Program-made: the position numbers and the translations under genes
The notes under the pieces: model-generated
Database searches by the model: none
What the model saw: only the letters and a program-made list of their open reading frames with translations
Told to the model about the DNA's origin: nothing
DNA from: Pontederia crassipes
Lineage: Eukaryota > Streptophyta > Magnoliopsida > Commelinales > Pontederiaceae
Assembly (NCBI GenBank): GCA_030549335.1
Contig: CM060193.1
Coordinates: 48,379,891-48,443,890, forward strand
Direction of reading: 5' to 3'
DNA: 64,000 nucleotides
In this document: positions 1 through 11,144 of the stretch, in pieces
Layout: the number at the start of each line of letters is the position of its first letter
Position numbering within the stretch: position 1 is the first letter of the stretch

Positions 1-94
1 AATGTTTCATATTCGATTGGAAACTACGACAATAAATTCTTCCATTTAAAATCAAAATAAAACGATGGATAGTAAATCTCATGAATATCTATAT

Positions 95-306
95 TTATAT
101 ATAATATAATGGCATGCATTCATTTTTGTAATTAATTTTATAGCTCTCAGATTTCATCATTCAATCTATTTTTCTGATTTTTTTTAAATATGAAATTTTG
201 TTCATTCTAGTTAAATTAAATATTTGTGGTGTATCTCTCTATTCAAGTTGTCTTAATAGCATCATAAAGATATTAAATTTCACAATTCATCATTAATAAC
301 ATCCTA

Positions 307-337
<31 letters not shown>

Positions 338-496
338 TAAGGCATTTTAAAATTTTGAACTACACTTATAGATATTTTAAAATATTTAATCTTTCATTGG
401 AATTTATTTTCCTTTTAAACTATATTATATATAAAATTTGATACTAAGTCATTTAAAATATTTAATATTTCATTTGAACTTCTTTCCTATTTAATG

Positions 497-530
<34 letters not shown>

Positions 531-720
531 TCTATATATAATATAAGCCATGCATCATGACATTTTTATAATTATTTTTGTAGCTCACATTCCACAATTC
601 CATAATATAATCTATATCTATATCTATATTTCTATTCAATATATAATATAAAAGTCACGCATCATGAAATTTTGTAATTAGTTTTGGAGCTCTCACATTT
701 CACCATTCCATTTATCTTTT
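95..720. repeat. Three diverged copies of an ~80-bp AT-rich unit, with (TA)n runs
   Basis: A unit containing a 'GGCATGCAT' or 'GCCATGCATCATGA' core, then 'TTTTGTAATTA' and 'AGCTCTCA.ATTTCA.CATTC', occurs near 97-175, 532-615 and 633-715. Between copies 1 and 2 lie (TA)n microsatellites at 312-338 and 504-530 and a smaller duplicated AT-rich segment around 345-485. No terminal structure was found, so this is an unclassified local repeat. The rest of 1-1375 shows no gene. Confidence 0.5.
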
Positions 721-1611
721 TTTCTCCACACCCATGTGGTGGAAGGTTTCCTCTGATGAAAAATCAAAAGTAATATAAGTATTAGTAAAAAAATTCATTT
801 GAAATTATAGTGCAAAAGTATAATGCAAATAAATGAATTAAATCAATAGCAGTGAATGTAAATATATTTCAATATAATTTCTTATAGTTTTAAATGAGAC
901 TACATAATAAAAGGATCAAAATATTTGTAACATTTTAAGTATGCGTTATCATAAATGTTTAATAATCTTGATAGGGTGACTTCATATTTTTTATTTCACA
1001 ATTATATTTTACACATATAAATGACAAAACTAACTTTACAATTATTATAAAAAATAATAATTTTAATCGTGTGAAGTGCATTTGTATTCCCTAGTTGTTA
1101 CATAATGGAGATCACTTGAGCAAAGTAAAAGATTGTACATAAGTATTATGACACAAACACTCATAGATGGATAACTAATTTTGCATATTGAGACTTGAGA
1201 ATAAGACAAGTAAAGGATTTGACACATCATGATCAATCCTTTAACTTGTCATGGGTAGCACCACCTCGATCATTCATGAGAAAGTAGAGAGACTAGCTTT
1301 TTATCTTTAGTATGAATTTCAGATAAGGAATTGATGGGCGTGCGATGCTTTCCAGGCATCTCATGGTGTGATGCCTCAAGCCCTGCCGTCAGATGGCACA
1401 TCTACACCCATGAAGTAAAGCGTCCATCGTGTGCACTGAATCATCCCTTGCGACGTTGAACTACTCAGCTCAGGACTAGTACTCAAACAACGAATTCCTA
1501 AAGGAATTATGCCCAAAACTCGTGAGTCTCTCTCTCTTCTGCCCGACGCAGTATCCATCAAAGTGTTCCACTCATTCCATGCACAAACTAGCTCCGGCGC
1601 AGCGAGCAAAG

Positions 1612-1656
1612 ATGTCGGTGCCACTAGAAGCGGAGACGCCAACAATTACTCTTTCG
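1612..1656 (+). other. Doubtful short first exon (15 codons) before a GT donor
   Basis: An ATG in the context AAAGATGTCG opens 15 codons (MSVPLEAETPTITLS) and ends at a good plant donor, TCG|GTAAGC. The stretch 1320-1660 is richer in G+C than its surroundings, as expected for gene-derived DNA. No second exon was found before the retrotransposon that starts at 1920. It may be the broken 5' end of a gene or chance. The longer minus-strand frame over 1376-1645 shows no recognisable domain. Confidence 0.2.
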
Positions 1657-1919
1657 GTAAGCCCTAGTCTTCTTCTTCCCTGATATAAAGCGTGCCCTAA
1701 TCTCCTCCCCCAATATGAACTTTGATTCTCGCTTATATTCACTTAAGTATATTCTCCATGCAAACACTTACCACAGTTCGCTTTCTCATTTTGTTAGCCA
1801 TTTTCGGTGGTGCTTCATGGAGGTAATGGGTTGACCGATTTTCTCTAAGTTCGGGTAAAGCCATCAGAAAATTTCTAAACTCTAAAGTAATTTCATTCCA
1901 TTAACAAGTGTGCATTAAT

Positions 1920-3073
1920 TGTTGAATACTGAATATGCTTCCCATGTTTTGATGATAACAAATGACATTGGTTGAAAAACTACTAATAAACTTCCAAGTG
2001 ATGTATATACTTGTGTAAGATTAATTGGTGAACATATCTTAAAGAAGTCGCACAATAAAAAAAAAGTAGGAAAGAAATTTTTTAAGTATGATTGATCGTC
2101 TAACCGGTAAGTTTTGCGATCAGCTAGAGGAGCGATCGAATGATAATTGAAGAAGTCCTCCTAGACTACGATTGGACATGGAAACCAGTCAACTAGAGCC
2201 ATGATCGAAAAAGTTCGACGAAGCTAGAAAAATTGAAGATCCAAAATAAATCGATTAGGCATGCGACTAAAAAAATGCGAGAAGGCCAGAAAAGTTGAAG
2301 ACCCAAAATCATTCGACCGGACATGAACTGGAAGGTTAGAAAAATTAAAGACTCAAATTGGTCGACCACCTTGCTTAATCGATCGACCAACCACAAGCCA
2401 AAAATTTCCAACTCCACATAGAGCGGTCAAGAAATCTTGACTAGTCATTACACTGATCGACCGACTCAATGATAAATGCAATAGTAATACCAAGTTTTTG
2501 AATTGGATCTTTTGGAAGATATTTCCAACTACTATATTTCATCAAGAATCCTATAAAACACATACATAAGGTAGAAGAAAAATCATCCAAGAAAACACAA
2601 ACATCCAAGAAGCCATGCAAAGTTAAAGATCAATTTTGTTATCGTTCTCTTGGAAAAAGCTTAGTTATCTTTCTCTCCTTTGTTTAAAAAGTGTGAGAAC
2701 TATAAGAGAGATCAAGAGAGTTTTCATATTTGTGATCTTAAAAGCTCCTGTGTAACAAGAGGTTTGTCTTGTCCCTTGAGTGAAGAAGAAGGTGGTTCGA
2801 TATAACAAGGATTTACCTCTCCTTATAAGAAAGGAGGAAGATAGTGAATTTTTGATAGTCTCGAGGTTGAGCGAGGACGTTGGCTAAGGAGTTGGAACGA
2901 ATCTTATCAACAAATCTTAAGTTTGCATCCTCTACTATGTTCTTTATTTTTTTGATTTGATTGCATTCACATCTTTACGATATTTTTTAAAATGATTTTA
3001 AAAAGAATTTGATATTGTGTTTCTTTACACTACACCAATTCACAGCCCTCCACTTTGTGCTTTTGATCATACA
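1920..3073 (+). mobile_element. 5' LTR of a degraded SIRE/Maximus-like copia retrotransposon
   Basis: The LTR starts with TGTTGAATACTGAATATGC and carries 'TTTTGATGATAACAAA', a string typical of SIRE/Maximus LTRs. It ends ...TCATACA immediately before a primer-binding site. The part 2700-2910 (alternating AAGAAGAAGG, 'TCTCGAGGT' and 'GAGCGAGGACGT') matches the same part of the LTRs at 39342-41307, so the two elements belong to related families. The U3 half is rich in GGTCGACC/CGATCG motifs. No matching 3' LTR was found, and no target duplication can be checked. Confidence 0.85.
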
Positions 3074-3091
3074 ACCGGTATCATAGCAAGG
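3074..3091 (+). other. Primer-binding site (initiator tRNA-Met), mutated
   Basis: CCGGTATCATAGCAAGG directly follows the LTR end. It corresponds to the plant consensus TGGTATCAGAGC, complementary to the 3' end of initiator tRNA-Met, with at least two substitutions. Confidence 0.8.
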
Positions 3092-3139
3092 TTGTTTTTT
3101 TGTTAAGATTTAATCATCTCTAGGAGTCATATCATAAAA

Positions 3140-4870
3140 TAGTTTTGTTATTAATGAAGGTCAATCAACCAACCATCCTCCACTTTTCAATACATCAAAT
3201 TTTTCATATTGAAAAATTAAGATGCAAGTCTATGTATTGACATTTGGAACGTGATACAAATGATTTTAATTTGCATGAAAAATCATAATACATCGAAGGA
3301 GAAAGGCTTTTGGTAAAGTTTGATTGGAAAGAAAAAAAAAATTATTGTTCTTTGGATACTATTGAATTTAATGGCATTTCTACTTGTCAAAATGCACATG
3401 AAATATGGGGAAAACTCATTATCACTTATGAAAGAATTGAGAAAGTTAAGGGTAAATATTCTAAATCATCATATGATTTTTAAAATGCTTGAAAATAAAG
3501 TTATCAATAGTATGGTTGTTCATTTTAATGATATTGTGAATGGCTTATTCTTTTTGGACGAGCCAAGGAGTAATGCTCAGAAGGTGAAATTTTGTTTAGG
3601 TCACTCTCTTCAAAATTGCATAAGAGATCATGATTGAAGAAAAGATCTAAATAAGATGGACTTCGATGATCTCGATCATTACTAACTTATGTGATAGGAA
3701 TGAAGGAAGATGAAGAGGCAAGTGTCACAAAGAAGAAAGCCCTAGTCTTAAAGGTAGCAAATGATGAAGAAGAAACAAGTGAAAATGAAGATAATGCTGA
3801 TAAAAAGAAATTAACAACTGAAAATAAAGATAATGATGATAAAAGGAAATTAACGCTTTATGCAAAGAAGCTAGACAAGTATTTGAGATTATCCAAGCAA
3901 AGAAAGAAAAATGAATCCTTTAGAAGAAAATCAACAAACAAGAACTAAATCACTTATTTTGAATGTAAATAAATTGCACACTATAAAAATGAATGCCAAA
4001 TCTTGTTAAAAAAGGACAAAGAGGTTGAATACTCAAAGAAAAAGAAGAAAACTCTTCAAGTGACTTAGGATGAAAGCGATCAAGATGAAGATAACTCTTC
4101 CTCAAGCGATGAAGATGAAGTATACTTCTCATGGCAAATGAAGAGGTATATTCTAACTCTTCAAGTGATGAATTAAACATCTTTGATATGCATGAGGAGT
4201 TTAGAAAATTTATTCTCATTCAAAAATATGGGTCTCTTAAAAAAAAGCATGATAAGTTGAAAGTAGAATTTGAAAAAGTTAAAAATGAAAAACATAAGCA
4301 TAGCATCGTCATATATGTAAGAAATGCATATCATTAAACAATGAGAACATGGGTTTAGAACTCTGAATTGATAAATTAAAAAAGATGATGATAACTTAAA
4401 TACATGCATTAGTTAAAAAAATTGAGATCAAAATATTGAACACTAAAGTTAATGAATGAGAAGGAAACATCCAAAAGTTTTTAAATGGAAGAAATTTTTT
4501 TTTGAAATATTGAACGTAAAAGTTAATGAATTGGAAGAAAAAAAATCAAATGTTTTCAAATGGAAGAAAAATGTTAGATGATATGTTTAGTGTTCTAGGG
4601 TAGCATCCAACAAGAAAGGCCTTTGCTTTAACTCTTTTAAGAAAATGCACATGATTAAAAAAATTTATTTGTGATGGCTTAAAATATACACAATCCAAAT
4701 ATGACTTATTTTCATTGTTGTCCATATGGTGACTATGTTTTCGAATGAAATGTTAGAAAAGGCAAAAGCATTAGAATGAAAAAATGTTTGGGTTCCTAAG
4801 AGAACCAATACTAATCAAGATGGATCCAAAGAAGTTTGGGTACAAAAAAATCTTTGTGCCTACTTCCATT
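3140..4870 (+). pseudogene. copia gag remnant (frameshifted)
   Basis: Reading across frames gives the SIRE-type gag order. The block 'STCQNAHEIWGKLIITYE' lies near 3375-3435. 'FNDIVNGL' (about 3525-3550) follows, then a highly charged Lys/Glu stretch at 3690-3945. A decayed zinc-knuckle-like segment with a Cys-to-stop change sits near 3960-4000. The C-terminal 'WVPK..T..DGSKEVWV' signature of SIRE gag-pol falls at about 4787-4850. Many stops and frameshifts interrupt it and no functional product is expected. Confidence 0.75.
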
Positions 4871-4904
4871 TTGTAGGACGCATGAAGAAGGAAGAACAAA
4901 TGAA

Positions 4905-4960
4905 AATAGTATTTGGATAGTGGTTGCTCAAAACACATGACATGAGATGCATTAAACTTT
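4905..4960 (+). pseudogene. copia aspartic protease active-site remnant
   Basis: The bases at 4915-4945 read DSGCSKHMT, the catalytic Asp-Ser-Gly motif of copia proteases ('D.GCS.HMT'). It is followed at once by a stop. It lies between gag and integrase, as expected for Ty1-copia. Confidence 0.75.
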
Positions 4961-5289
4961 ATAACTTTAGAAAAAGAAAAATTGGAGGAGCCGTTATCTT
5001 TAGAGACAATGCAAAAGAAAATTCAACGGTATATATAGGTAATATTGGTAAAAAATGATAGAATCTTTCTTGAAAATGTATGAATTGTAGATAACTTGAA
5101 GCATAACCTAATTAACATTATTCAAATTTGTGACAAAAGAATTCTTTGTGAATTTTGACAAATAAAAATGTCTAATACTTGATGAAAACGAAAACATTTT
5201 GCATGTTGACTTCAGACATAATAATATATATAAGATTGATTTTGATGACTTAGAAAATGAAAAATGTAAGTGTATTGTATGATGACTCA

Positions 5290-6830
5290 ACCTTGTGACT
5301 TAGAATACTTGGTCATGCAAATTTTAAATTATTAAAAAATCGTTCTAAGAATGAGATAGTAAGATGATTACCTAATATAAAATTAGATGTCATGTGTGAT
5401 TCTTGTTTAAAAGGAAAACAAACAAAAAAAAACTCCTTCAAATCTACATATTTCATTAGTACTAATATAACTTTAGAACTCTTGCATCTAGATTTGTTTG
5501 ATCCTATTGATGTAACAAGCTTAGGTGAAAATAAATATTTTTTGTGCTTGTGGATTAGTATTCTTTTTCATATGTGTATATTTCTTTCACATAAAGATGA
5601 GGCTTTTCATACAATTTTTAAAAAACAAAATTTGAAAAAATAATACAAAATGAACTTTATCCAAAAATTCCAAAAAATAGAAGTGACCATGATGGAAAAT
5701 GTGAAAATCATAACTTTGAACTTTTTTATGAAGAAAAATGTATTATATATAATATTTTGACACTTAAAATATCTCAACAGAATGGAGTGGTTGAAAAAAA
5801 ATAGGGCTATATATAGAAGAAATGGCAAGAACCAAAAGGTTGTCAAGATCTCTTTCTGAGGTAAGATCATAAGGGGCTTCGAGGGTCGAAGATCGTAGGA
5901 TCGGATCGAGAATCGTAAAATCCTACCCCATGAATAAAAAAATAAATTTTTATATAAAATAATAAATAATATATTTATTCATAAATATTATGTTTATATA
6001 TAAGTTAATTAAACATTGACCATTAATACTTTATTCATATTTTCAATTCTAATAGATATTTTTTATATCATCTGAAAGACAATATGATATATTGTTAAAA
6101 AACATTAAAATAATAATAATATATAACATTTGATTTTAATGAACTATAATATTTATTAAAGTGTAATATAATTCTTAGTATACATGCAATAATAAATAAA
6201 GAATTTTGATGTAAGATAATATAGTATTAGATTCATAACATAATATTAAATTATTAGAAGATATTAAAATCCATGAAAGTTATACTAACATATACAATAT
6301 ATATAAATAAAATAGTTAAATCTAATTTTCTCAAGTACCTTATGTTTACTTTTTTTATTCTACTAAATAAATTTTTACCAATATTGTAGGATCGTTAGAA
6401 TCATAAGATTCTACCGTAAGATCCTGTCGATTTTAAGACTCGACTATAGATCCTACATTTAATATCCTTCGGGTAGGATCGATATCATTTTCTGTCTGGA
6501 GGATCATAAGATCTTACTATTCGGGATCTTGACAATCATGGAAAAAAATCATTTTAATTGAAAGTACTCTTCAAAATTATTATTGGGCGAAAGTCGTAAA
6601 CACTTCTTGTTATTTACTAAATAGAATTTTGATAAGACCTTTAACAAGGAAAACTTGTTTTGAACTCATTTATGGAACAAGACCAAATATTTAATATTTC
6701 AATGTTTTTTGTCGCAAATTCTTTGTATTGAATGATAAAGACAAGTAAGAAAAATTTGGTGCTATTTTTCGTGACTATTCTAGTACTAACAAAGCATATA
6801 TGATGTATAATAAGATGACTCCTTTGGTTG
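5290..6830 (+). pseudogene. copia integrase remnant, split by a MITE
   Basis: The pre-integrase/zinc part reads LGHANFKLL...NIKLDVMCDSCLKGKQTK from 5305 to 5425, with the HHCC Cys pair visible as CDSC. It continues 'LELLHLDLFDP' at 5478-5515. The core motif QNGVVEKK (for QNGVVERKNR) is at 5778-5802. The frame then reads '(I)EEMART' up to about 5833 and is broken by an insert. It resumes near 6580 as 'YYWAKVVNTSCYLLNRILIR' and 'GTRPNI.YFNVF'. It is decayed and not functional. Confidence 0.8.
5838..6537. mobile_element. MITE-like element inserted in copia integrase, ~700 bp
   Basis: The left end GGTTGTCAAGATC and the right end GATCTTGACAATC form terminal inverted repeats. The similarity continues inward: 'GGTAAGATCATAAGG' on the left against 'GGATCATAAGATCTTACT' on the right. 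The interior is AT-rich and non-coding, with GGATCG-type repeats. It interrupts the integrase frame between MART and the YYWAKVVN segment, which proves it is an insertion. No clear target duplication was found, so the superfamily is left open. Confidence 0.7.
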
Positions 6831-7224
6831 AAGAATTTATGCATGTTAAGTTTAACGAGACTAATGACTTTATTTTTTTACTTTACTTTTAGTAAGCATG
6901 TTGAAGAAGATGATCTAGGGGTAATGGAAGTAGCAAGCAAATTAGAGAATGTTCAATTTAAAGAAAACTCATCTCATGAAGAAAATGTTGAGAAGAAGAA
7001 GAAAGAAAATTGACGAGCAAGTAGAAAGCACTGAAAAAAATTGAAGATCATCAACTTGATGTGTGTGACCACCAAAAATTAGAGAAATGCTTCCTCGCAT
7101 TCATTGAACAAATCATGGTGATATAGGTGATGAAATCAAAATTCAAAGCCCATTTAAATTTTTTATGCTTTTTCAGCTTTTCTCTATTAAATTTAACCTC
7201 TTTGCATAGATGATGATGTTATGC

Positions 7225-7990
7225 ATTATGAATTAAATAACTTTGAGAGAAACTAGATTTGGAGACTTATGTAAAACTCATGGACCATCCAATTATTGGA
7301 ACTAAATGTATTTTTGAAACAAGTTAGATGAAAATGGTGTTATTGTGAGAAACAATGCTAGATTAGTGGTCAAAGGTTATTTATAAATTGAAGGAATTGA
7401 TTTTGATGAAATTTTTGCGCTCGTTGCAAGTCTTGAAGTAATTCACATGCTTTCGATTTTTGCTTGCTTTAAATGTTTCAAACTTTTTCAAATGGACGTA
7501 AATTCTACATTGTTGAATCATTTTATAAATGAAGAAGTTTATGTTGAGCAATCATAAGACTGTGAAAATTTTGATTTTCTGCATCAAACTTTCAAAAGTT
7601 GTTTATGGATAAAAACAAGATTCGGGAGCTTGGTACTAAAGATTGAGTAGCTTTTTAATTGAAAACAATTTTTAGAAAGAAAAAGTTGACACCACATTGA
7701 TTTTAAGGCATATGAAAATGTCATTTTAATAGTGTATATCTATGTTGATGACATTATTTATTATGTCATGAAAGCTTATGCAAAGAGTTTGAATATATTA
7801 TGCAAAAAGGATTTGAGATGAACCTTGTAAGTGAGTTTACATTCTTTCTAGGACTCCAAGTGAAGCAAATCGAGGATGAATATTTCTTAAACAAAAAAAT
7901 ATACCAAAGAATGGTTCAAGCAGTTTAGAAACTAGGCTTAACCTTTGAGCACATAAACTAAACTATAAAAGGATGAAAAAGCAACGTTAT
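7225..7990 (+). pseudogene. copia reverse transcriptase remnant
   Basis: Fragments in shifting frames match the copia RT order. They are 'R.NNARLVVKGY' near 7345-7380, 'EGIDFDEIFA' near 7390-7420, 'FQMDVNSTLLN' near 7488-7520 and 'FINEEVYVEQS' near 7522-7555. The catalytic YVDDII is at 7738-7758. 'SEFTFFLGLQVKQ' follows at about 7830-7865. Stops and frameshifts are frequent. Confidence 0.8.
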
Positions 7991-8019
7991 TTATAAAAAA
8001 AGGTATAGGGGTATGATAG

Positions 8020-8640
8020 GTAGTGTACTTTATTTTACAACATCAAAGTCGGATGTTATGTTCGATGCATATTTGTATGCTAGATTTTTTTCAATCCACA
8101 CCTAAAGAATCACACCTAATTGCTGCTAAAAGAATCATGCAATACTTGAAAAACACTTGTGAATTAGACATTTTGTATGATAAGAATTCAGGTTTTGATT
8201 TACATGTATACATTGATGCGGACTTTGTCGGGTGGAAGGTTAATAGAAAAAGTACTAGTGGGATGTGTTATTTTCTTGGTAGCTCACTTGCAATCCTTCA
8301 TGGACTATTAAGAAGCAAAACTCCATTGCACTCTCTATCACCAATGCTAAATATATTGCTGTCGGTAGTTGTGCACCAATTTTGTGAGTCAAACAACAAT
8401 TACTCGATTGTGGAATTGTTTGTTCAAATACTCCCAGGAAGTACAATAATACTAGTGCTGTAGAAATGACTAAAAGCTCAATAAATCACTCTACGACTAA
8501 GCATATTGACATAAGATATTATTTCACAGGAGATCATGTGAATCAAAAGAATATTGCAATTGAATATGTGTCCACTGACATTCGATTAGTTGATACTTTT
8601 ACAAAGTTCTTAAGTGAAGAATGATTTTGTATGCTTAAAA
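8020..8640 (+). pseudogene. copia RNase H remnant (end of pol)
   Basis: A fairly well preserved stretch reads HLIAAKRIMQYLKNTCE and then YIDADFVGWKVNRKSTSG (about 8205-8262), the canonical copia RNase H block with its catalytic Asp. A frameshift near 8290 moves the reading to 'KYIAVGSCAPILWVKQQL', 'TKHIDIRYYF' and 'TDIRLVDTFTKFL' (to about 8622). This is the C-terminal end of pol. No 3' LTR follows. Confidence 0.85.
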
Positions 8641-9896
8641 GGGAATAATGAATTATTGGAATTTAATTGCATATCAATTCTAAGTAAAAGTGATTTTGTT
8701 ATGCAAACTCACTTTTGAACTAAATTGAATATCAAATAATATTGCACAACATCTATATTACCCAAATATTATTGCTAAATTGACCTTAATAAGTATTGAC
8801 ATGAATTAAATAAAAAGTTTTGATATTTCCAATCAACCAATTGAGCTTTCTCGATCGGTGAGGCAACCATTGGACCGAATGAACTAGTGTCTTTCAACCA
8901 GACGAGAAATGCGAAAATTGGTCGACAGACTAGACATCCTTTTCGACCGAACATAAGGCACTTAAATTAATTTTTTGAAATTAAACATCACTGGTTGACC
9001 GCCCTGCCAAATCGATTGACTGCCTTGCCAGATCGGTCGGCATGAAAATCGCTGCCATCACAATTAAAACCATATTTTCATCGACCAAGCCCTAATCCTC
9101 TCCTCCTCCTCTTGCGACTGCTGCACTCTATCACCACTCTCATCTGCCGCTCGTTGTTCCTTGACCTCGCATGCGACGACAGCACCCTCTCTGGCCAAGT
9201 GGATGCCGACCAAGTCGTGGAGCATCCCCCCTTCAAGACCGCCTGCTCCCTTCTCTAATCTCGACCGCCCGCCTTCTTCTCAACTCCTCACTGCCATCAA
9301 GATCCCCCCACCCCCTTCATTTGTCCTTAGCACCATCGCCCTCACCTCAGAAGATCGTCGACTAGGTACTAGTTATTCCTCAGTGTCTGACTTCTCTCAG
9401 AGTTCGTTCGACCTTCTATGAGTGACCAGACGACCTCCTTCTCTTGTACCACTGATTGTATTCTTCTATGAGTGACCCAAATTTTTTGCCACGTACAAAA
9501 AAGGGTTCGTCAGAGTTCTCAGAAATTGGTGCAGCCGAGTCCCTCTCCTTGCCAAGTGGCCTTGTAGTGACCCATGGCTTTGACTCTATCTCATTTTTTT
9601 CTCTTCAATATCCAACTTGTTCATTAACCCTAGAAGTGATCATTACTAGTTTGTTAATGTTTTGTCATTTGTTATTAATCTTTGTTTTATCATGTGCATC
9701 TCCGCTTTACCCATGTCCTCTTAGCTGTCCAGCGCTCATAATTCCCTTTCCTAGCTCTCATTGTTGACCCGTGTCCTCTCAACTGTCCAACGCTCATAAT
9801 TCCTTTTACTAGCTCTCATTGTTGAATCCCCTTGAAAAATGGCCCCTTCTCCCCCTAAGGACGCCAATACTGAACCACCATCTTTCCATGGTCGTT
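8641..9896. other. Unclassified sequence downstream of copia pol
   Basis: The first 400 bases carry GGTCGAC/CGATCGA-type motifs like those in the copia LTR and may be its 3' untranslated part. From about 9090 the composition shifts to a C-rich tract with overlapping open frames that look like compositional artefacts. A 57-bp tandem duplication lies at 9710-9766 and 9767-9823 (core 'GTCCAGCGCTCATAATTCC'). No gene or LTR is recognised. Confidence 0.5.
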
Positions 9897-10251
9897 CACT
9901 ACAAGAAATTAGGTCATTTACGAAGAGATATATGTAGTCGCTAAAAATTATCATCTTAACGTTAATACTTAACAACGATAAGAAAAAGTTGGTCGCGACT
10001 CTTCGCTAGGTCCCATCACTAAAATGTTTAACGTCCAGTGTTAATAACTGGTCATTGATTCATTTTAGGGACAATCATACCTCTCTTGTTTATAAGTTTA
10101 ATAGAGACTAGTATGTTGCTACCCTATATAAGTTATAAGGACCACACAACTGGTCGACATAAAATCTTTAGTGACATAAGTACTAGCCTCTAAAGACATT
10201 ATTTATCAGCTAGAAGAAATTTTTAAGGGTCAATTTTCTTGTCTCTATAAA

Positions 10252-10297
<46 letters not shown>

Positions 10298-10298
10298 T
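9897..10298 (+). mobile_element. CACTA (En/Spm)-type terminus, one end only
   Basis: CACTACAAGAAATTAGG at 9897 is the classic CACTA terminal sequence. The next 350 bases contain GTCGCTAAA/GGTCGCGACT/CACTAAAA subterminal motifs, as in plant CACTA ends. A (ATT)n microsatellite (10252-10298) marks where the recognisable part stops. A matching TTTCTTGTAGTG end was not found downstream, so the copy is truncated or its partner has decayed. No transposase was seen. Confidence 0.65.
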
Positions 10299-10834
10299 GG
10301 GGATAAATATCCGGTCATCAATACATTTTCAAAATAATAAAATTCTGTATATTTGTCATTCGAACCATAAAATATTTTCAAAATTTTAAAATTCAATATT
10401 CGATAAGATTCATATCATCCATTAAATATCAAATCAATTAGACATATAATCTTAAACTTAAATACTCATATGCAACATCCAACATTTTCATTCAAATGTT
10501 TACAAAATTCCAAATAACTCTTCGATTTGAATGCTTAAACATTATATCTTCTTTTCATAATATGATGAGTGTGAATCCATGTTTCTTTCACAGATGAGAG
10601 TTTGATGCAAATGGTACAATTATGATTTTTTTGGGCCGATGGGAGATCTAGGGATAATTATTTAATGCAACATATCAAACAAATATTTACGAATATCATT
10701 TGCCTCATTCATTGGAATTAATCATTGTTTGTTGAGTTGTGCTTTACTTGCTAATGAAACAAATGAAACGTTATGGTTGTTTATGAAATGGTATATCGAA
10801 ATGAGATTATTCTTGATTTTGTAAAAATTAATCC
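10299..10834. other. AT-rich sequence without a recognised feature
   Basis: No reading frame, terminal repeat or RNA gene could be supported. It may be the interior of the CACTA copy starting at 9897. Confidence 0.4.
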
Positions 10835-10839
10835 AGGTA

Positions 10840-11139
10840 TGTTAAATTTGATGTGCTGCCCAATTTTCCTAAAAGCTTAAGCCGTTAAGAAGAGCAACAT
10901 CTTTAATTTTATATTATTAACACTCCTCCTCACGTGTGGGCTGCTGACAACTTTAGTCTAGCCCAAGCCCAATACGTGAACAACTAAGGGAGGAAATTAC
11001 TTTTTTTAATAAGAGCTTAACGAGGTTCGAACTCTTGACCTTTGGCTCTGATACCATGTTAAATTTGATGTGCTGACCAATTTTCCTAAAAGCTTAAGCC
11101 GTTAAGAAGAGCAACATCTTTAATTTTATATTCTTAACA
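10840..11139 (-). mobile_element. TRIM (terminal-repeat retrotransposon in miniature), complete, 300 bp
   Basis: Two 83-bp direct repeats, 10840-10922 and 11057-11139, start TGTTAAATTTGATGTGCTG and end TTAACA; they differ at only a few bases. On the minus strand the primer-binding site (complement of GGCTCTGATACCA, 11044-11056) abuts one LTR and matches initiator tRNA-Met. A purine tract (complement of CTCCTCCTC, 10923-10931) abuts the other. The 134-bp interior has no coding capacity. A perfect 5-bp target duplication AGGTA flanks it (10835-10839 and 11140-11144). The element must be moved by another retrotransposon's proteins. Confidence 0.95.
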
Positions 11140-11144
11140 AGGTA

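Noticed and set aside
1376..1645. 89-codon minus-strand frame
   Set aside because: No domain; its bases read more plausibly on the plus strand as a short exon, itself doubtful.
9161..9421. Pro/Ser-rich frames as a gene
   Set aside because: C-rich composition leaves several frames open together; no domain, and the region is next to a dead retrotransposon.
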